From Polaribacter irgensii 23-P (GTDB lineage: Bacteria; Bacteroidota; Bacteroidia; Flavobacteriales; Flavobacteriaceae): a stretch of DNA of 64,000 bases. Each line of letters opens with the position of its first letter. The first letter of the stretch is position 1. Positions 9,090-18,225 of this stretch are shown in pieces. The notes under the pieces are model-generated. The model did no database searches and was not told where the DNA came from. It saw only the letters and a list, made by a program, of their open reading frames with translations. The translations under genes and the position numbers were made by a program. The DNA is taken from contig NZ_CH724148.1 of the NCBI RefSeq assembly GCF_000153225.1, forward strand, positions 2,681,611 to 2,745,610, in the 5' to 3' direction.

Positions 9090-10997
9090 CTACAAACGAT
9101 TGTCAATGATACTCTGCACAACCTCAGGATTTAACAAGGTAGAAACATCGCCTAAATTATCCATTTCATTGCAGGCAATTTTACGCAAAATACGGCGCAT
9201 AATTTTTCCGGAACGCGTTTTTGGCAATCCCTCTGAAAACTGAATTTTATCCAACTTGGCTATCGGACCAATACGATCTGTAATCAATTGGTTGATCTCC
9301 TTTCGCAAATTATCTTGGCTCCTGCTTTCTCCGATATCTTTTAGTGTAATATACCCATACAATGCACTTCCTTTAATATCGTGCGGAAAACCTACGATTG
9401 CAGATTCTGCAACCGCGGGATGTTCGTTAATAGCATCTTCTATTGGCGCCGTACCTAAATTGTGCCCAGAAACAATAATTACATCGTCTACCCTACCCGT
9501 TATTCGGTAATACCCTACCTCATCTCTCAATGCACCATCTCCTGTAAAGTACATGTTTTTATATGCTGAAAAATAGGTTTCTTTATACCTTTGGTGGTTT
9601 CCCCAAATAGTTCTTGCAATACTTGGCCATGGAAATTTAATACACAGTCGTCCCTCTACTTGATTTCCCGATAACTCGTTTCCTTTTTCATCCACAATCG
9701 CGGGTTGAATGCCAATAAAAGGCAAGGTTGCATAGGTTGGTTTTGTAGGCGTAACATATGGAATTGGAGTAATCATCATCCCTCCTGTTTCTGTTTGCCA
9801 CCAGGTATCTATAATCGGACTTTTCTTCTTTCCAATATTGTCGTTATACCAATGCCAAGCTTCTTCATTTATTGGCTCCCCTACGGAGCCTAAAACCTTT
9901 AAGGAAGAAAGGTCGTAAGCATCTACAACTTCAGTGCCGTGCTTTGCCAAAGCTCTAATTGCGGTGGGTGCTGTATAAAATTGACTCACCTTGTGCTTTT
10001 CTACAATTTCCCAGAAACGTCCAAAATCAGGATAACTTGGAACGCCTTCAAACAGAAGGGTCGTGGCACCATTTGCTAATGGTCCGTAAACAATATAACT
10101 GTGCCCTGTAATCCAGCCGATATCAGCCGTGCACCAATACACATCATTTTCTTTGTATTGAAAAGCATTTTTGAAAGTATAGGCAGTGTACACCATGTAC
10201 CCTGCAGTGGTGTGTACCATTCCTTTTGGCGTCCCTGTTGAACCTGAAGTGTATAAAATAAATAACGGATCTTCTGCGTCCATTATTTCTGCTTCACATA
10301 CATTCGAGGCAGTGTCTAACAAAGGTTGCAACCACTGATCACGACCTTCTTTCATATAAATTTCTGAATGAATTCTCTTTGCTACCAAAACAGTGGATAC
10401 GCCAGGACAATGCTCTAAAGCCTCGTCTACAATACCTTTTAAATCGATGATTTTTGCACCCCGATACGAACCATCACTGGTAATCACCATCTTGCAATCT
10501 GAATCATTTATTCTTGTGGCCAGCGCCACAGCTGAAAAACCTGCAAACACAACAGAGTGAATGGCTCCAATTCTTGCACATGCCAAAGTTGCAATGGCTA
10601 ATTCTGGAATCATGGGAACATAAATACAAACCCGGTCTCCTTTTTGAATGCCTTTATCTTTTAAAACATTTGCAAACTGATTGACACGTTTAGAAAGCTC
10701 TGTATAGCTAATGTGCTCTGCTGCTTCCTTCGGATCATTAGGCTCAAATAAAATAGCGGTTTTATCTCCTCTTGTTGCCAAATGCCTATCGATGCAGTTT
10801 TCTGTAATATTTAATTTTGCACCTGAAAACCATTTTACTTCCGGTATTTTAAAATCCCACTCCAAAACAGAATTCCATTTCTTGCGCCACACAAAGTGCT
10901 CTTCCGCAATTTCTTCCCAAAAATTCTCAGGTTCTCTTATAGACTTCCGATATACTTGATAATATTCCTCTAAATGTTTGATGTGGTAATTACTCAT
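9090..10997 (-). CDS. acs: Acetyl-CoA synthetase (acetate-CoA ligase)
   Basis: This 635-residue AMP-forming ligase activates acetate to acetyl-CoA. The adenylation P-loop is YTSGSTGTPKGMVHT (about residues 250-264). Other conserved blocks are WWQTETGGMMITP, the hinge region YRITGRVDDVIIVSGHNLGT, and the C-terminal Lys motif KTRSGKIMRRILRKI, which is the target of regulatory acetylation in this family. Length and N-terminus (YYQVYRKSIREPENFWEEIA) are standard for Acs. It stands alone on the minus strand and diverges from the TauE-type permease gene, with 54 bp between the start codons. Confidence 0.96.
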   Translation of the reverse strand: MSNYHIKHLEEYYQVYRKSIREPENFWEEIAEEHFVWRKKWNSVLEWDFKIPEVKWFSGAKLNITENCIDRHLATRGDKTAILFEPNDPKEAAEHISYTELSKRVNQFANVLKDKGIQKGDRVCIYVPMIPELAIATLACARIGAIHSVVFAGFSAVALATRINDSDCKMVITSDGSYRGAKIIDLKGIVDEALEHCPGVSTVLVAKRIHSEIYMKEGRDQWLQPLLDTASNVCEAEIMDAEDPLFILYTSGSTGTPKGMVHTTAGYMVYTAYTFKNAFQYKENDVYWCTADIGWITGHSYIVYGPLANGATTLLFEGVPSYPDFGRFWEIVEKHKVSQFYTAPTAIRALAKHGTEVVDAYDLSSLKVLGSVGEPINEEAWHWYNDNIGKKKSPIIDTWWQTETGGMMITPIPYVTPTKPTYATLPFIGIQPAIVDEKGNELSGNQVEGRLCIKFPWPSIARTIWGNHQRYKETYFSAYKNMYFTGDGALRDEVGYYRITGRVDDVIIVSGHNLGTAPIEDAINEHPAVAESAIVGFPHDIKGSALYGYITLKDIGESRSQDNLRKEINQLITDRIGPIAKLDKIQFSEGLPKTRSGKIMRRILRKIACNEMDNLGDVSTLLNPEVVQSIIDNRL

Positions 10998-11051
10998 AAT
11001 TAGTTTCGTTGATTCTAATAATTTTTAAAAATAGAAAATTATATTTGCTTT

Positions 11052-11831
11052 ATGGATATTCAAATCATTTTTGAATCAATTTTAAATAATTGGGCTGTAA
11101 TTTTACTGTTTTTTATTGTGGCAATTTTATATGCAACGATCGGTTTTGGCGGAGGTTCTAGTTACTTGGCAATTTTAGCGTTTACAGGTATTGTCTTTAC
11201 ACAAATAAGAGCAACGGCTTTACTCTGCAATATCGTTGTGGTTTCTAGCAATGTTTTCTTCTTCTCCCAACAGAAACAGATAAATTGGAGAAAAATCTTT
11301 CCTTTAGTGCTTTGCAGTGTTCCCTTTGCCTTCCTCGGTGGATATGTGAAAATAAATCAACAATTCTTTTTTATTTTATTAGGAAGCACCCTTCTGTTTG
11401 CCGCAAGTTCTATGTGGCTTTTAAAACAAATTATCCTTTCAAAAAACGAACATGCCCCTTCAAGACCATTGAAAAATATTGGCTTAGGCGGTGTTATTGG
11501 TTTTATTTCTGGAATGGTAGGTATTGGCGGTGGTATTTTTTTAGCCCCATTATTACACCTCACAAACTGGGACAGTCCAAAAAAGATAGCAGCAACTGCC
11601 AGTGTCTTTATTTTAGTAAATTCATTGGCTGGCGTATTCGGTCAATATGCGAATCCTGACTTTTATTTAGATGGAAACCTAACTGCTATTTTATTAGTTA
11701 CGGTTTTTATTGGCGGACAAATTGGCGGGAGAATTCGCAATACATACTACACGCCTGTTCAACTCAAAAGAGCAACAGCACTACTCATTGCTTTTGTTGC
11801 GCTTCGCATTTTATGGAAATATCTTTTTTAG
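11052..11831 (+). CDS. TauE/SafE family permease (putative sulfite/organosulfonate exporter)
   Basis: This 259-residue integral membrane protein has about eight hydrophobic helices arranged as two related halves. The typical glycine-rich motifs occur in each half (ATIGFGGGSSYLAIL near residue 30 and GMVGIGGGIFLAPLL near 155). The family exports small anionic sulfur or carbon compounds; the exact substrate is unknown. A TATATTTG element (11040-11047) ends only four bases before the ATG, so the transcript could be leaderless or nearly so. There is no co-directional partner gene downstream except a pseudogene. Confidence 0.87.
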   Translation: MDIQIIFESILNNWAVILLFFIVAILYATIGFGGGSSYLAILAFTGIVFTQIRATALLCNIVVVSSNVFFFSQQKQINWRKIFPLVLCSVPFAFLGGYVKINQQFFFILLGSTLLFAASSMWLLKQIILSKNEHAPSRPLKNIGLGGVIGFISGMVGIGGGIFLAPLLHLTNWDSPKKIAATASVFILVNSLAGVFGQYANPDFYLDGNLTAILLVTVFIGGQIGGRIRNTYYTPVQLKRATALLIAFVALRILWKYLF

Positions 11832-11968
11832 CAAGTATTGAAACTAAAAAAAACTCAACCGCTAACCATTGCGTGTGCTTCTTATCTTTTCTTTAAACGC
11901 ACCTATTAAAAATTGCACAATTTCAACAATTCAAATATAATTGAGTTCTAAAAATAGCAAAACAATAA

Positions 11969-12777
11969 AGAGATCTGTTAGAAATTATTTTCACACTGAT
12001 CATGTTGATTTTACTGCAAGCTGTTCTTAGCTTCGATAACTTACTGTATATTTCTTTAGAATCAAAAAAAGCACCTGAAGAAGCTCAAAAAAAAGTAAGG
12101 AAAAACGGAATTTTAATTGCAATTGTATTGCGCATTGTGCTCCTGTTTAAACTTGTGTCTATCATTGATTTTTTCCAAGAGCCCTTTTCTTTTTTAACAG
12201 GATACATTAAAAACATTGTATAATTTGCTTTTAATGGACACAGCATCATTGTGTTGTTAGGAAGAGGTTTTATAATTTATACGGCTATCAAGGAAATTTG
12301 GCATATGATTAGCGCTGTAGATTTAGAGCACCATCACATCGCAGATTCTGAAAACAAAAAGTCATCAAATGCTGCAATTACCAGCATCGTTTTGATGAAT
12401 TTAGTCTTTTCTTTTGACTCTATCCTAGCTGCAATTGGACTGATAAATGAAATCGAAAACGCAACGATAGCATTTATTGTAATGGCAATTGCGATTATCA
12501 TCAGTGGACTATTAATGCTTCTGCTGGCAGATAGAATCTCCGTATTTTTAACAAAAAGTAGAATGTATGAAGTTCTCGGACTGTTTATCTTATTTATTGT
12601 TGGCATTATGCTAGTGACCGAAGGTGGTCATTAAGCACATCTCCATCTTTTGGAAACGAAATTGTGCCCATGAGTAACACAACTTTTTATTTTGTATTGG
12701 CTATCTTAATTCTTGTAGACATCGTACAAGGAAAATACCAAAAGCAACTTCTAGCCAAAAAAAACAAGGCTACGTAG
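11969..12777 (+). pseudogene. Decayed TerC-family integral membrane protein gene
   Basis: The frame reads as a TerC/Alx-type membrane protein, with LLQAVLSFDNLLYISLESKK near the start and GRGFIIYTAIKEIWHMI after the middle. It is interrupted by TAA at 12221-12223, where the same frame continues immediately with FAFNGHSIIV. A second TAA at 12632-12634 follows TEGGH. A one-base loss in the T-run at 12648-12651 moves the C-terminus (GNEIVPMSNTTFYFV to the TAG at 12775) into another frame. No good start codon is present: the frame is open upstream of ATG 12002 only to a TAA at 11966-11968, with TerC-like residues (LLEIIFTLIML) before that ATG. Intact homologues are about 250-270 residues, which matches the span of the remnant. 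Lineage-specific loss is the likeliest reading. Confidence 0.85.
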
Positions 12778-12819
12778 GAAACTAAAAAAATAGCTGTTGT
12801 ATAAAAACATCTTTTTTCC

Positions 12820-13188
12820 TTACACGATCTCCGCCAAACTGTCTTGCATTCTTTGAATTACAATTTGTATAATTCTTTTGTTATATTCTGAAGAAGTTGT
12901 ACTGTAATGCGCAAATTCATCCGCCGAAAAAGAACCAATAATCATTCCTAAAGTCAGGTTTTTATAATTGATATCTTTTACGAAAATTGCTTTTGTTTTA
13001 CTGCGCTGTTTCTGGGCTGTAAGACTCAAAAAATCTATTTTTCTTTTAGCGATATAATTTTTAAAAGCGGAAATCAACAAATCGTGTTGCATCTTAATAA
13101 TCGGCCGCAATGTTTGATTTTGAAACAACTCAACTGCAGACATATTCTCTTTAATTAAATCTTGTAAAATGGGTCTTTCTTTATTCAT
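12820..13188 (-). CDS. Hypothetical protein, helical, 122 residues
   Basis: This small, charged, mostly helical protein has no signal peptide. A recognisable pattern is SAVELFQNQTLRPIIKMQHDL followed by YIAKRK and, near the C-terminus, GMIIGSFSADEFAHY. I recall similar short flavobacterial proteins with the 'ELFQNxTLRPIxKxQ' motif, sometimes annotated 'glyoxalase' without an obvious glyoxalase fold, so I do not transfer that name. Its start overlaps the end of the upstream hypothetical gene by 8 bp, which indicates a two-gene operon. The function is unknown. Confidence 0.75.
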   Translation of the reverse strand: MNKERPILQDLIKENMSAVELFQNQTLRPIIKMQHDLLISAFKNYIAKRKIDFLSLTAQKQRSKTKAIFVKDINYKNLTLGMIIGSFSADEFAHYSTTSSEYNKRIIQIVIQRMQDSLAEIV

Positions 13189-13663
13189 TTTCTAATAATT
13201 CATCGAGTTCTAACTGAAAATCATATTGCAAATCTTCATGTAACTTTTCAATTGCTTTTTTAATCATGCGCACCTGCGTATCAAAAATACTTTGAAGTCG
13301 GGTACTTCGACTTATAGAGGGATTAAATTCTTTCAACTGTTTACAAAAATAGAGTAATAACTCTGTTTCTGTTTCCTTTTTTTTTGAATAGCGAATGTGT
13401 TTTTTTATCGCTGTTAAAATCTTTCGCGTACTTTTTCTAATGTAAAAAAAACTATTTGTATTGATTTCAGAGAATTGAATAGATACCTCTTCTTTTATCG
13501 TCTGAATATATGTTTCTTCATCTTGAGATTCAAACAACAAATAGGTCAGTAACTCCTTATTTTCCTTCTTAAAGCGCGCCAAATGCAAACACAACTCCTT
13601 TAAATCTAAAGTCGATTTATGAGATAATTCATCTTTGAGTTGTTTGATCGTGACTGCTTTCAA
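13181..13663 (-). CDS. Hypothetical helical protein, 160 residues
   Basis: This is a soluble, highly charged and predominantly alpha-helical protein. It has heptad-like stretches (LKDELSHKSTLDLKEL and MIKKAIEKLHEDLQYDFQLEL) and no Cys-His zinc motif or catalytic signature that I recognise. It is rich in Lys and Glu, and the basic middle (RKSTRKILTAIKKHIRYSKKK) could bind nucleic acid, but that is only an inference. It is the first gene of a two-gene operon with the 122-residue protein and follows fabV after a hairpin. I do not recognise the family. Confidence 0.75.
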   Translation of the reverse strand: MKAVTIKQLKDELSHKSTLDLKELCLHLARFKKENKELLTYLLFESQDEETYIQTIKEEVSIQFSEINTNSFFYIRKSTRKILTAIKKHIRYSKKKETETELLLYFCKQLKEFNPSISRSTRLQSIFDTQVRMIKKAIEKLHEDLQYDFQLELDELLENE

Positions 13664-13678
13664 ATTCTGATATCTATA

Positions 13679-13722
13679 CTACAAGTCGGAACTGTTTTTT
13701 TTAAAATAGTTCCGACTTGTAG
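13679..13722 (-). terminator. Hairpin between fabV and the hypothetical operon
   Basis: A perfect 15-bp stem pairs 13679-13693 with 13708-13722 around a 14-nt A/T loop. It lies just after the fabV stop on the minus strand. No clear T-run follows on that strand, so it may be a terminator without a U tract or an mRNA-stabilising structure. Confidence 0.6.
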
Positions 13723-13732
13723 GTTCTTAAAA

Positions 13733-14920
13733 TTATTGTTCACTCGGAATTACAACCACTTCGTTTACATCTGCGTCATAATCTACTCCCAACACTTTAA
13801 AACCAAATAAGCTAAAAAACTCGTCGCTGTACCCTTGCAAATCTCCAATCTCTGGAAGATTCTCTGAAGTTGCTTTTTTCCAAAGTTCCGCAATTTCTGC
13901 TTGTACATCTGCGCGCATTTCCCAATCATCTACTCTAATTCTTCCTTTTTCGTCCAGCGCTAAATCACCTCCAAACAAACGCTGGCTAAACAAACGTTGC
14001 ATTTGTTCAATACAGCCCTCGTGAATTCCTTTGGCTTTCATAATCTTATACAATAAAGAAATGTATAAAGGAATGACTGGAATTGCAGAACTAGCTTGTG
14101 TCACTAATGCTTTGTTCACAGAAACATAAGCCTTTCCTCCAATCGACTTTAAATCATCTGTAATAGCAAAAGCAGTAGCTTCTAAATGATCTTTAGCAGC
14201 ACCTATCGTTCCATTTCTGTATACAGGTCTAGTAACGTCTGGACCTATATATGAGTATGCAACTGTGATAGCTCCCTCAGAAAGTAAATTTTCAGCTTGT
14301 AAAGCATCCATCCACATTTTCCAATCTTCACCTCCCATTACGGTAACCGTATTTTCAATATCGTCTCCTTCCGCAGGGTTTATAGAAATTTCTGAGACCG
14401 CCCCTGTATGGAAATCCACGGTTTTATTTGTAAAAACTTCTCCAATAGGTTTCAATACCGACTTGAATCTTTTTCCAGTGTTTGGATGTGTTCTTACTGG
14501 CGATGCCAAACTATAAATGACCAAATCAATCTGGCCAAGATCCTCTTTAATCAATTGCACTACCTGGTCCTTTATTTCATTTGAAAAAGCATCTCCATTC
14601 ACGCTTTTTGCGTACAAACCTGCAGCATGTGCATGCTTTTCAAAAGCGGCAGTGTTGTAATATCCAGGAGAACCTGGTCTTCCTACTGTTGGTTGCTTGT
14701 CAAAGAAAACACCAATTGTTGCTGCTTCCGACCCAAAGGCACTTGTAATTCTTGATGCCAATCCAAAACCGGTAGAAGCGCCTAATACAAGTACTTTTTT
14801 AGCGCCGTCAATTTTTCCTTTGGATGTAATATGTGCTATTTGATTGATCACGTTTTGCTCACACCCCGTTGGATGCGAAGTTAGACAGATAAATCCTCTC
14901 GTTCTTGGTTCTATAATCAT
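13733..14920 (-). CDS. fabV: Trans-2-enoyl-CoA/ACP reductase, FabV type
   Basis: This NADH-dependent reductase catalyses the last step of each fatty-acid elongation cycle. The N-terminus IIEPRTRGFICLTSHPTGCE is diagnostic of FabV/TER enzymes. The nucleotide-binding loop is LGASTGFGLASRI, and the extended active-site pattern Y-x8-K appears as YRNGTIGAAK. The protein is 395 residues from the chosen ATG at 14920, which matches the family at just under 400. The frame is open to 14983, but that would overlap purC and add an unrelated N-terminus. Its start lies 13 bp after the purC stop, so the two genes are probably co-transcribed. Confidence 0.94.
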   Translation of the reverse strand: MIIEPRTRGFICLTSHPTGCEQNVINQIAHITSKGKIDGAKKVLVLGASTGFGLASRITSAFGSEAATIGVFFDKQPTVGRPGSPGYYNTAAFEKHAHAAGLYAKSVNGDAFSNEIKDQVVQLIKEDLGQIDLVIYSLASPVRTHPNTGKRFKSVLKPIGEVFTNKTVDFHTGAVSEISINPAEGDDIENTVTVMGGEDWKMWMDALQAENLLSEGAITVAYSYIGPDVTRPVYRNGTIGAAKDHLEATAFAITDDLKSIGGKAYVSVNKALVTQASSAIPVIPLYISLLYKIMKAKGIHEGCIEQMQRLFSQRLFGGDLALDEKGRIRVDDWEMRADVQAEIAELWKKATSENLPEIGDLQGYSDEFFSLFGFKVLGVDYDADVNEVVVIPSEQ

Positions 14921-14933
14921 AATACTTATTTTT

Positions 14934-15881
14934 TTAGTTTGATAGAAAAGAGTTGATATTCTTTTCAATTCTATCCAACACATTTTCTGTTGCTGCCTTT
15001 ACAAAAGGTTCTCCAACAATTTGTTCGTATAACTCTATATATCTGTTAGAAATTTCGATGATTTTAGCATCAGACATTTCGGGTATTTTTTGTCCCTCTA
15101 GCCCTTGAAATCCGTTTTCTATCAACCACTGTCTTACAAATTCCTTTGACAATTGTTTTTGAGATCCACCTGTATTTTGTCTTTCTTGGTACCCTTCCGC
15201 ATAAAAATAACGAGAAGAATCTGGTGTGTGTATCTCATCTATCAACACAATTTCACCTTCGTTTGTCTTCCCAAATTCGTATTTCGTATCTACTAAAATA
15301 AGCCCCCTTTTTGCGGCAATTTCAGTGCCTTTTGTAAATAAGGCGCGGGTGTAGTTCTCCAAAATAAGATAATCAGCTTCAATAACAATTCCTTGTGCTA
15401 AAATCGCTTCCCTTGAAATATCCTCGTCATGATCGCCATTATCTGCTTTTGTAGAAGGCGTAATTATTGGGAACGGAAATTGATCATTTTCTTTCAATCC
15501 CTCTGGCATTGGAACGCCACAAAGCATTCTTTTTCCTGCGGCATATTCTCTGGCCGCATGACCAGACATATAACCACGAATTACCATCTCTACTTTAAAA
15601 GGAGTGCACAATTGGCCCACTGCAACATTTTCATCTGGATTTGCCAACAACCAGTTTGGAACGATCGCTGCTGTATCATTCATCATTCTTGTTGCAATCT
15701 GATTTAATATTTGACCTTTAAACGGAATTTGTTTCGGTAAAATAACATCAAAAGCAGAAAGACGATCGGTTGCAACCATCACTAAAAGTGAATCATTAAT
15801 ATTGTACACCTCTCTGACCTTGCCTCTGTAAACTGACTTTTGATTGGGAAACTTAAAATTAGTTTCATTAATTGTATTCAT
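14934..15881 (-). CDS. purC: Phosphoribosylaminoimidazole-succinocarboxamide synthase
   Basis: This is SAICAR synthetase of purine biosynthesis; it ligates aspartate to CAIR using ATP. The protein is 315 residues, the long form. Conserved blocks include [11 protein letters not shown] near residue 18, [14 protein letters not shown], the ATP/metal region [18 protein letters not shown] (seen as [17 protein letters not shown]), and the C-terminal DTKYEFGKT and [12 protein letters not shown] motifs. All key elements are present. It is followed closely by fabV on the same strand. An 86-bp gap separates it from the phoH stop upstream. Confidence 0.96.
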   Translation of the reverse strand: MNTINETNFKFPNQKSVYRGKVREVYNINDSLLVMVATDRLSAFDVILPKQIPFKGQILNQIATRMMNDTAAIVPNWLLANPDENVAVGQLCTPFKVEMVIRGYMSGHAAREYAAGKRMLCGVPMPEGLKENDQFPFPIITPSTKADNGDHDEDISREAILAQGIVIEADYLILENYTRALFTKGTEIAAKRGLILVDTKYEFGKTNEGEIVLIDEIHTPDSSRYFYAEGYQERQNTGGSQKQLSKEFVRQWLIENGFQGLEGQKIPEMSDAKIIEISNRYIELYEQIVGEPFVKAATENVLDRIEKNINSFLSN

Positions 15882-15967
15882 GAATACCGTGTTGTTAGTT
15901 GTTGGTTCTTTGTTGTCGAAGGCAAAAATAGTCTAAAGACTATAAACCAACAACTAAAAACAACTTA

Positions 15968-16921
15968 CTATTCTGTTTCTATGCTTTTGTAAGCGCTCAA
16001 GATGCGCTTTACCAACTTATGGCGTACCACATCTTTATCATCGAGATATACCTGTGCTATTCCTTCTACATCTTTTAAAACCAATAAAGACTCTTTTAAG
16101 CCCGAAACCTGCTTTCTTGGCAGGTCAATCTGGCCTGGATCTCCGGTAATAATGAATTTTGCACTTTTACCCATTCGTGTTAGAAACATCTTCATCTGGT
16201 TGTGCGTCGTATTCTGCGCTTCATCTAAAATAACAAAAGCATTGTCTAAAGTTCTGCCGCGCATAAAAGCCAAAGGAGCAATTTGTATGATGCCTTTCTC
16301 TATATGCGACTCTAACCTTTCATGCGGAATCATGTCTCTTAATGCATCGTACAGAGGCTGCATATAGGGATCTAATTTTTCCTTCAAATCTCCTGGTAAA
16401 AACCCTAAGTTTTCACCAGATTCCACAGCAGGTCTTGTCAATATAATTTTCCGAACTTCTTTCTCTTTCAGCGCTTTTACTGCCAATGCAACCGCAGTAT
16501 ATGTCTTGCCCGTTCCAGCTGGCCCCACTGCAAACAGCATGTCATTTTTACCCATCAACGTTACCATTTTACGTTGATTTGATGTTAGCGGCTTTATCAA
16601 CTTCCCGTTGACACCGTGCACCAAAACATCTTTTATGTTTTTAGAGGCTGATGACTTTTCTTCATTCCCCGTGGAGGTCAAAATCTGTTCGATACTATTT
16701 TCATCTAGCTTGTTGTAGCGATTGTAGTATTTTATGAGGCGCTCAACGCGAATTTCAAATTCATCTAAGAGATCTGCTGCTCCATAAATCTTTAACTGAG
16801 ACCCTCGTGCAACAATTTTAATTTTAGGAAAGTATTTTTTAAGCTGTTCAATGGTACTATTTTGCGCTCCAAAAAAGTCTGTTGGATTGATTTCTTCTAA
16901 TGCTATAACGCGTTCGTTCAA
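15968..16921 (-). CDS. phoH: PhoH family ATPase
   Basis: This 317-residue cytosolic P-loop ATPase is related to superfamily 1 helicase cores. An N-terminal KH-like region (about residues 1-95) is followed by the PhoH domain with Walker A GPAGTGKTYTAVALA, Walker B FVILDEAQNTT and sensor FIITGDPGQIDLP. PhoH-like proteins are linked to RNA metabolism and ribosome processing; a phosphate-starvation role is not implied here. The gene diverges from the SAM hydroxide adenosyltransferase homologue across 128 bp that must hold both promoters. Confidence 0.93.
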   Translation of the reverse strand: MNERVIALEEINPTDFFGAQNSTIEQLKKYFPKIKIVARGSQLKIYGAADLLDEFEIRVERLIKYYNRYNKLDENSIEQILTSTGNEEKSSASKNIKDVLVHGVNGKLIKPLTSNQRKMVTLMGKNDMLFAVGPAGTGKTYTAVALAVKALKEKEVRKIILTRPAVESGENLGFLPGDLKEKLDPYMQPLYDALRDMIPHERLESHIEKGIIQIAPLAFMRGRTLDNAFVILDEAQNTTHNQMKMFLTRMGKSAKFIITGDPGQIDLPRKQVSGLKESLLVLKDVEGIAQVYLDDKDVVRHKLVKRILSAYKSIETE

Positions 16922-17049
16922 ATGTTTGTTTTTTATAGATTAATACCAAGTTTATTTCAAATAAAAATAACGAATTAAATTTCTAAATTGATTAGATTTG
17001 CGTTAAATGTTTGTAAAAGTTTACACCCTTAATCCACAGTAATGAATCC

Positions 17050-17910
17050 ATGGCACTAATCACTTTAACCACAGATTTCGGAACAAAAGATCACTTTGTT
17101 GGTGCTGTAAAAGGAGCCATCTACACAGAACTTGCCGATGCTAAAATTGTAGACATAACCCATGAAATATCTCCGTTCAATATTACTGAAACTGCCTATG
17201 TTCTAAAAAACTCCTACAAGAGCTTTCCAAAGGGAACCATACATATTGTTGGAGTAGATTCTGAATTAAGCGAAGAACACAGACACATTGCTTTAGAACT
17301 AGATGGTCATTTTTTTGTATGCCCAGACAATGGTATTGTATCGATGATTACCTCAGAAATAAAACCGAGCAAAATAGTAGAAATTAATATTCACGACAGA
17401 GTCGAAAGTAGCTTTCCAGTTTTAGATGTTTTTGTGCAAGTGGCTTGTTTTATCGCCAGAGGGGGAAACTTAACGGTAATTGGCAAAGAAATTAAGGATT
17501 TTAAAAAAATTACAGAAATTCAACCCAAGACAAATCAAAAACAAAATCAAATCATAGGAGGCATTGTTTCCATCGATAATTATGGAAATGTAATTACCAA
17601 TATTAGCAAAAAAATGTTCGTAGAAATTGGAAAAGGAAGAAACTTTAAAATGAGTGCAAAGAAGCATTCTTTTTCTAAAATATTCACAAAATATAACGAG
17701 GTAGTCAGCAACAAGACCTATAGCAATCAACAATATGAAGGACATAAGCTGGCCCTTTTCAACTCCGCTTCTTACATCGAAATTGCAATATACAGAAGTA
17801 ATTTAAAAACAGTCGGCGGCGCTTGCTCCTTGCTAGGATTAGAATACAGAGATACCGTCACCATTGACTTTACGAATGCACCAGATCCAGAATTCACCAT
17901 CTTAAACTAA
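17050..17910 (+). CDS. SAM hydroxide adenosyltransferase (DUF62) homologue, catalytic triad altered
   Basis: This 286-residue protein belongs to the fluorinase/chlorinase/SAM-hydrolase family. Family landmarks are LTTDFGTKDHFVGAVKGAIY at the N-terminus and DNYGNVITNIS in the C-terminal domain. The canonical DPGVG-x-x-RR loop is replaced by D70-SELSEEHRH, so the loop Asp remains but the Arg position carries His77 (R78 follows). The usual TFHGRDVF motif reads SFPVLDVF, so the catalytic His is Pro123. This could be a clade-specific change shared by Bacteroidota, so activity on SAM should not be assumed. A TAGATTTG element (16993-17000) is a candidate -7 box. The next gene starts 3 bp after its stop. 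Confidence 0.88.
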   Translation: MALITLTTDFGTKDHFVGAVKGAIYTELADAKIVDITHEISPFNITETAYVLKNSYKSFPKGTIHIVGVDSELSEEHRHIALELDGHFFVCPDNGIVSMITSEIKPSKIVEINIHDRVESSFPVLDVFVQVACFIARGGNLTVIGKEIKDFKKITEIQPKTNQKQNQIIGGIVSIDNYGNVITNISKKMFVEIGKGRNFKMSAKKHSFSKIFTKYNEVVSNKTYSNQQYEGHKLALFNSASYIEIAIYRSNLKTVGGACSLLGLEYRDTVTIDFTNAPDPEFTILN

Positions 17911-17913
17911 CAT

Positions 17914-18210
17914 ATGTTTGTACGAATTGTAAAGATGCAATTTCATCAAGAATATATCACAACCTTTTCAGCAATCTTTGAAGAAAAAAAGAAAGCGATC
18001 AGCGCCTCTAAAGGCTGTCAATTGTTAGAGCTCTATCAAGACAAAAATAATCCCGAAATTTTTTTTACCTATTCTTACTGGAATACAACCGATGACTTAG
18101 AACAATACCGAAAATCTGAATTATTTACAGGGGTATGGACAAAAATCAAGGTAATGTTTAATGCCAAACCAGAAGCTTGGAGTGTTGACAAAAAAGTATG
18201 TTTACCGTAA
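17914..18210 (+). CDS. Antibiotic biosynthesis monooxygenase (ABM) domain protein
   Basis: This 98-residue single-domain protein has the dimeric alpha+beta barrel ABM fold, as in small quinol monooxygenases such as YgiN. Matching features are the strand-helix opening MFVRIVKMQFHQEYITTF, the SKGCQLLELYQDKNNPEIFFTYSYW core and the 'W-x-YRKSELFTGVW' helix. It starts 3 bp after the SAM-hydrolase homologue and is likely co-translated. The family includes heme-degrading and quinol-oxidising enzymes as well as stress proteins. No heme ligand is obvious, so the substrate is unknown. Confidence 0.85.
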   Translation: MFVRIVKMQFHQEYITTFSAIFEEKKKAISASKGCQLLELYQDKNNPEIFFTYSYWNTTDDLEQYRKSELFTGVWTKIKVMFNAKPEAWSVDKKVCLP

Positions 18211-18225
18211 ATTTAAAAACAATAC

